The notes beneath the pieces were generated by a model. That model saw only the letters and a program-made list of their open reading frames with translations, did not search any database and was not told where the DNA came from. Below, piece after piece: positions 5,555 through 6,880 of a stretch of 6,880 nt of DNA. Numbering within the stretch: the first letter of the stretch is position 1; each line of letters begins with the position of its first letter. Source of the DNA: an uncultured bacterium (GTDB lineage Bacteria > Cyanobacteriota > Vampirovibrionia > Gastranaerophilales > Gastranaerophilaceae); the NCBI GenBank assembly GCA_947365485.1, contig CANAXK010000096.1:1-6880 (forward strand), given 5' to 3'. The translations under genes were made by a program, and so were the position numbers.

Positions 5555-5626
5555 TTACAATACGGATTGTAAAGTAGCTATCATCACTATCAGGGCGATA
5601 GCTATTTTTATTAGCAATCGACGCAT
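5555..5626 (-). CDS. 23-residue hydrophobic peptide, candidate type I toxin
   Basis: The frame runs from ATG at 5626 to TAA at 5557-5555. The peptide begins MRRLLIKIAIALIVMIAT and ends LQSVL, so a short basic start is followed by one continuous membrane-spanning segment and a small polar tail. This resembles type I toxins such as Ibs, TxpA or Fst in size and layout, though I see no specific homology. The ribosome site is AAAGGAGG six bases before the ATG, the best in the window. Most of the frame is covered by an antisense RNA from the other strand. The leader can fold so that CTTTCTTTCTC (5684-5674) hides the ribosome site. The end of the frame, including the stop codon, lies in a 9-bp hairpin (5553-5574). 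Such peptides usually insert in the inner membrane and depolarise it. The function is inferred from layout; toxicity is untested. Confidence 0.7.
   Translation of the reverse strand: MRRLLIKIAIALIVMIATLQSVL
5575..5612 (+). terminator. intrinsic terminator of the small antisense RNA
   Basis: TAGCTATC (5575-5582) and GATAGCTA (5597-5604) form an 8-bp stem, followed directly by TTTTTATT. The 14-base loop contains a second CTATC (5587-5591) that offers an alternative, shorter pairing. The transcript would end just short of the peptide start codon at 5624-5626. Confidence 0.65.
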
Positions 5627-5632
5627 GCTCAA

Positions 5633-5643
5633 CCTCCTTTCTC
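5633..5643 (-). promoter_or_regulatory. very strong Shine-Dalgarno of the peptide, maskable by its own leader
   Basis: AAAGGAGG (5640-5633) is six bases from the ATG. GAGAAAGGAGG (5643-5633) can pair along its full 11 bases, with two G-U wobbles, with CTTTCTTTCTC at 5684-5674 of the same transcript, leaving a 30-base loop. Such masking is a common safety device in type I toxin mRNAs. Confidence 0.65.
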
Positions 5644-5702
5644 AATTGCATATAACCGTAATACTTTTTATAAGAGAAAGAAAGTTGTCGGAACGGCTCC
5701 CT

Positions 5703-5731
5703 ACATTATTTTATTTTCAATGTATATTCAA
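5703..5731 (-). promoter_or_regulatory. possible promoter of the peptide mRNA
   Basis: On the minus strand, TTGAAT (5731-5726), 17 bases, then TAATGT (5708-5703), with start expected near 5696. The -10 match is weak. A start here would put the masking sequence at 5684-5674 close to the 5' end of the mRNA. No better promoter was seen between the fusA terminator and the peptide. Confidence 0.3.
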
Positions 5732-5745
5732 ATTATAACATAAAT

Positions 5746-5784
5746 AATAAAATCGGGTGTTTAATATAAACACCCGATTTTATT
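5746..5784. terminator. bidirectional terminator between fusA and the small-RNA locus
   Basis: An 18-bp perfect inverted repeat (5746-5763 with 5767-5784) has a three-base loop ATA, a GC-rich core CGGGTG/CACCCG and A/T arms that give T-runs on both strands. It begins 17 bases after the fusA stop and should end fusA transcription on the minus strand. In the other direction it stops any read-through from the small RNA. It also isolates the peptide gene from fusA transcription. Confidence 0.9.
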
Positions 5785-5800
5785 TATATTTTTCTCTATC

Positions 5801-6880
5801 CTACTTAGAAGAGCCTGATTTTTCGATGATTTCTTTTTCGATGTTAGCAGGTACTTGTTCGTAGCATTTAAATTCCATAGAGAATGTACCGCGGCCTTGA
5901 GTGTTTGATCTCAAGTCAGTTGCGTAACCGAACATGTTTGCCAAAGGTACCAACGCTCTTACGATTACGTTACCTGTGTTACCTACAGGTTCCTGACCTT
6001 CAACACGTCCGCGTCTTCTTGAAATGTCACCAATGATTGTACCAGTGAATTCATCAGGAATTTCGATTTCAACCTTCATCATAGGCTCAAGGATACAAGG
6101 TTGTGCTTTTCTTGTACCTTCTTTAATCGCCATTGAACCAGCGATTTTGAACGCCATTTCTGAAGAGTCGACTTCGTGGTAAGAACCATCATAAAGTTCA
6201 ACCTTAACGTCAATCATAGGGAATCCGGCTAAGATACCGCCTTCAAGAGCTTCTTCCATACCTTTTCTTGCAGGTTCGATGTATTCCTTAGGAATAGCAC
6301 CACCGACAATTTTGTTTTCGAATACGAAGCCGGCGTTTTCTTCAGCAGGAGAGATTCTAATCTTAACGTGACCGTATTGACCTTTACCACCTGACTGACG
6401 AGCGAATTTAGAATCCTGATCAGCGTTACCACGGATAGTTTCTCTGTAAGCAACCTGTGGTTTACCGATGTTAGCTTCAACTTTAAATTCTCTCAACATA
6501 CGGTCAACGATGATGTCTAAGTGAAGTTCGCCCATACCTGAAATGATTGTCTGGCCTGTTTCAGCGTCTGATTTAACTCTGAATGAAGGATCTTCTTCAG
6601 CAAGTTTCTGAAGCGCTATACCCATTTTATCCTGGTCAGCTTTTGTTTTTGGTTCAATCGCAACAGAGATAACCGGTTCAGGGAAAGTCATTCTTTCAAG
6701 GATAATTGGAGCTTTTTCGTCGCACAATGTATCACCTGTAGTAGTGTCTTTCAAACCAACTGCTGCACAGATATCACCTGCGTAAACTTCTGTTTCTTCA
6801 AGACGTTGGTCAGCGTACATACGAACCAATCTTGAGATACGTTCTTTCTTACCGTTAGTTGAGTTAAGAACGTAAGAACC
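5801..6880 (-). CDS. fusA: elongation factor G, C-terminal half (N-terminus beyond window edge)
   Basis: The frame is open to the window edge and encodes the last 359 residues of a protein normally near 690-700 long; the GTPase domain is off-window. EF-G drives tRNA-mRNA translocation on the ribosome and helps recycle it. Domain II ends near residue 60 of the fragment. Domain III covers about 68-135, with [10 protein letters not shown] and [14 protein letters not shown]. Domain IV covers about 140-265 and contains [10 protein letters not shown] and the [11 protein letters not shown] segment. Domain V covers about 267-345, with [20 protein letters not shown] and [20 protein letters not shown]. 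All are intact to the natural C-terminus KSGSSK. Codon use is uniform and looks biased as in highly expressed genes, unlike the AT-rich neighbours. A strong terminator follows at once; the common downstream partner tuf is absent. A second EF-G-like copy cannot be excluded without the N-terminal half, but the sequence is that of a canonical EF-G. Confidence 0.97.
   Translation of the reverse strand, partial: GSYVLNSTNGKKERISRLVRMYADQRLEETEVYAGDICAAVGLKDTTTGDTLCDEKAPIILERMTFPEPVISVAIEPKTKADQDKMGIALQKLAEEDPSFRVKSDAETGQTIISGMGELHLDIIVDRMLREFKVEANIGKPQVAYRETIRGNADQDSKFARQSGGKGQYGHVKIRISPAEENAGFVFENKIVGGAIPKEYIEPARKGMEEALEGGILAGFPMIDVKVELYDGSYHEVDSSEMAFKIAGSMAIKEGTRKAQPCILEPMMKVEIEIPDEFTGTIIGDISRRRGRVEGQEPVGNTGNVIVRALVPLANMFGYATDLRSNTQGRGTFSMEFKCYEQVPANIEKEIIEKSGSSK

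Larger units (their letters stand above)
5510..5612 (+). ncRNA. small structured RNA of about 100 nt, antisense to the hydrophobic peptide gene
   Basis: The boundaries come from the promoter at 5475-5503 and the T-run ending the hairpin at 5575-5609. Four helices can be drawn. GGGAAA (5514-5519) pairs with TTTCCT (5549-5554). Inside it, AAGC/GCTT (5519-5522 with 5540-5543) and CTAG/CTAG (5524-5527 with 5535-5538) close a CTGGGAA loop; position 5519 can join only one of these helices. CTTTACAAT/ATTGTAAAG (5553-5561 with 5566-5574) has a tetraloop ACGG, and the terminator stem follows. There is no start codon with a ribosome site on this strand. The RNA is complementary to codons 5 to stop of the minus-strand peptide gene and to its 3' region, which is the convergent 3'-overlap layout known for TxpA/RatA and BsrG/SR4. 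The likely role is antitoxin RNA. I do not recognise it as a known RNA family. Confidence 0.65.

Noticed and set aside
5510..5612. Small RNA as 6S RNA or tmRNA
   Set aside because: It is too short, lacks the long bulged rod of 6S and lacks any tRNA-like acceptor or T-arm sequence of tmRNA.
4831..5790. CRISPR array or insertion sequence in the AT-rich segment
   Set aside because: No regularly spaced direct repeats, no transposase frame and no terminal inverted repeats were found.
6229..6480. 83-codon minus-strand frame within fusA
   Set aside because: It is a shadow frame of a strongly codon-biased gene; the EF-G frame is intact over the same bases.

Overview
The window is ordinary bacterial DNA: gene-dense, with Shine-Dalgarno sites and sigma-70-type promoters. 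It holds six recognisable protein families, two unrecognised small or hypothetical proteins, one unrecognised membrane-anchored fragment, and one compact locus that looks like an undescribed type I toxin-antitoxin module. The host cannot be fixed from the sequence. A gut-type fermentative bacterium is plausible. Leaderless-looking gene starts and a GTAGGGTGCG-type hairpin would fit a non-photosynthetic relative of cyanobacteria (Melainabacteria/Gastranaerophilales), but that is a low-confidence inference.

Left part (1-3406). A truncated minus-strand gene encodes a membrane-anchored protein with a proline-rich linker. It has its own consensus promoter and diverges from a four-gene plus-strand operon. 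The operon encodes ManNAc-6-phosphate 2-epimerase (nanE), a ROK-family sugar kinase, an unrecognised 71-residue protein and a MenA-like UbiA prenyltransferase. The first two overlap by ATGA and form a likely ManNAc to ManNAc-6-P to GlcNAc-6-P route. The last two have no obvious metabolic link to it.

Middle (3407-4830). A separately transcribed gene encodes a divergent GH13-like TIM-barrel protein. A 10-bp perfect palindrome overlaps its predicted -10 box. A REP-like GC-rich hairpin follows the gene.

AT-rich segment (about 4831-5800). This holds an XRE/Cro-type regulator, a divergent 113-codon hypothetical gene that shares an overlapping promoter region with it, and the candidate type I toxin-antitoxin locus. 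In that locus a 23-residue hydrophobic peptide with a near-perfect Shine-Dalgarno is encoded on the minus strand. A short plus-strand RNA with a consensus promoter and terminator is antisense to most of it. The peptide's Shine-Dalgarno can be buried in an 11-bp helix with its own leader.

Right end (5746-6880). An 18-bp bidirectional terminator hairpin separates this segment from the C-terminal half of elongation factor G (fusA), which runs off the window on the minus strand. No tuf gene follows fusA.

Two start types are visible. Genes internal to the operon have clear Shine-Dalgarno sites. Three first-in-unit genes (nanE, the GH13-like gene and the XRE gene) lack one and instead carry a TANNNT box six bases before ATG, as expected of leaderless mRNAs.
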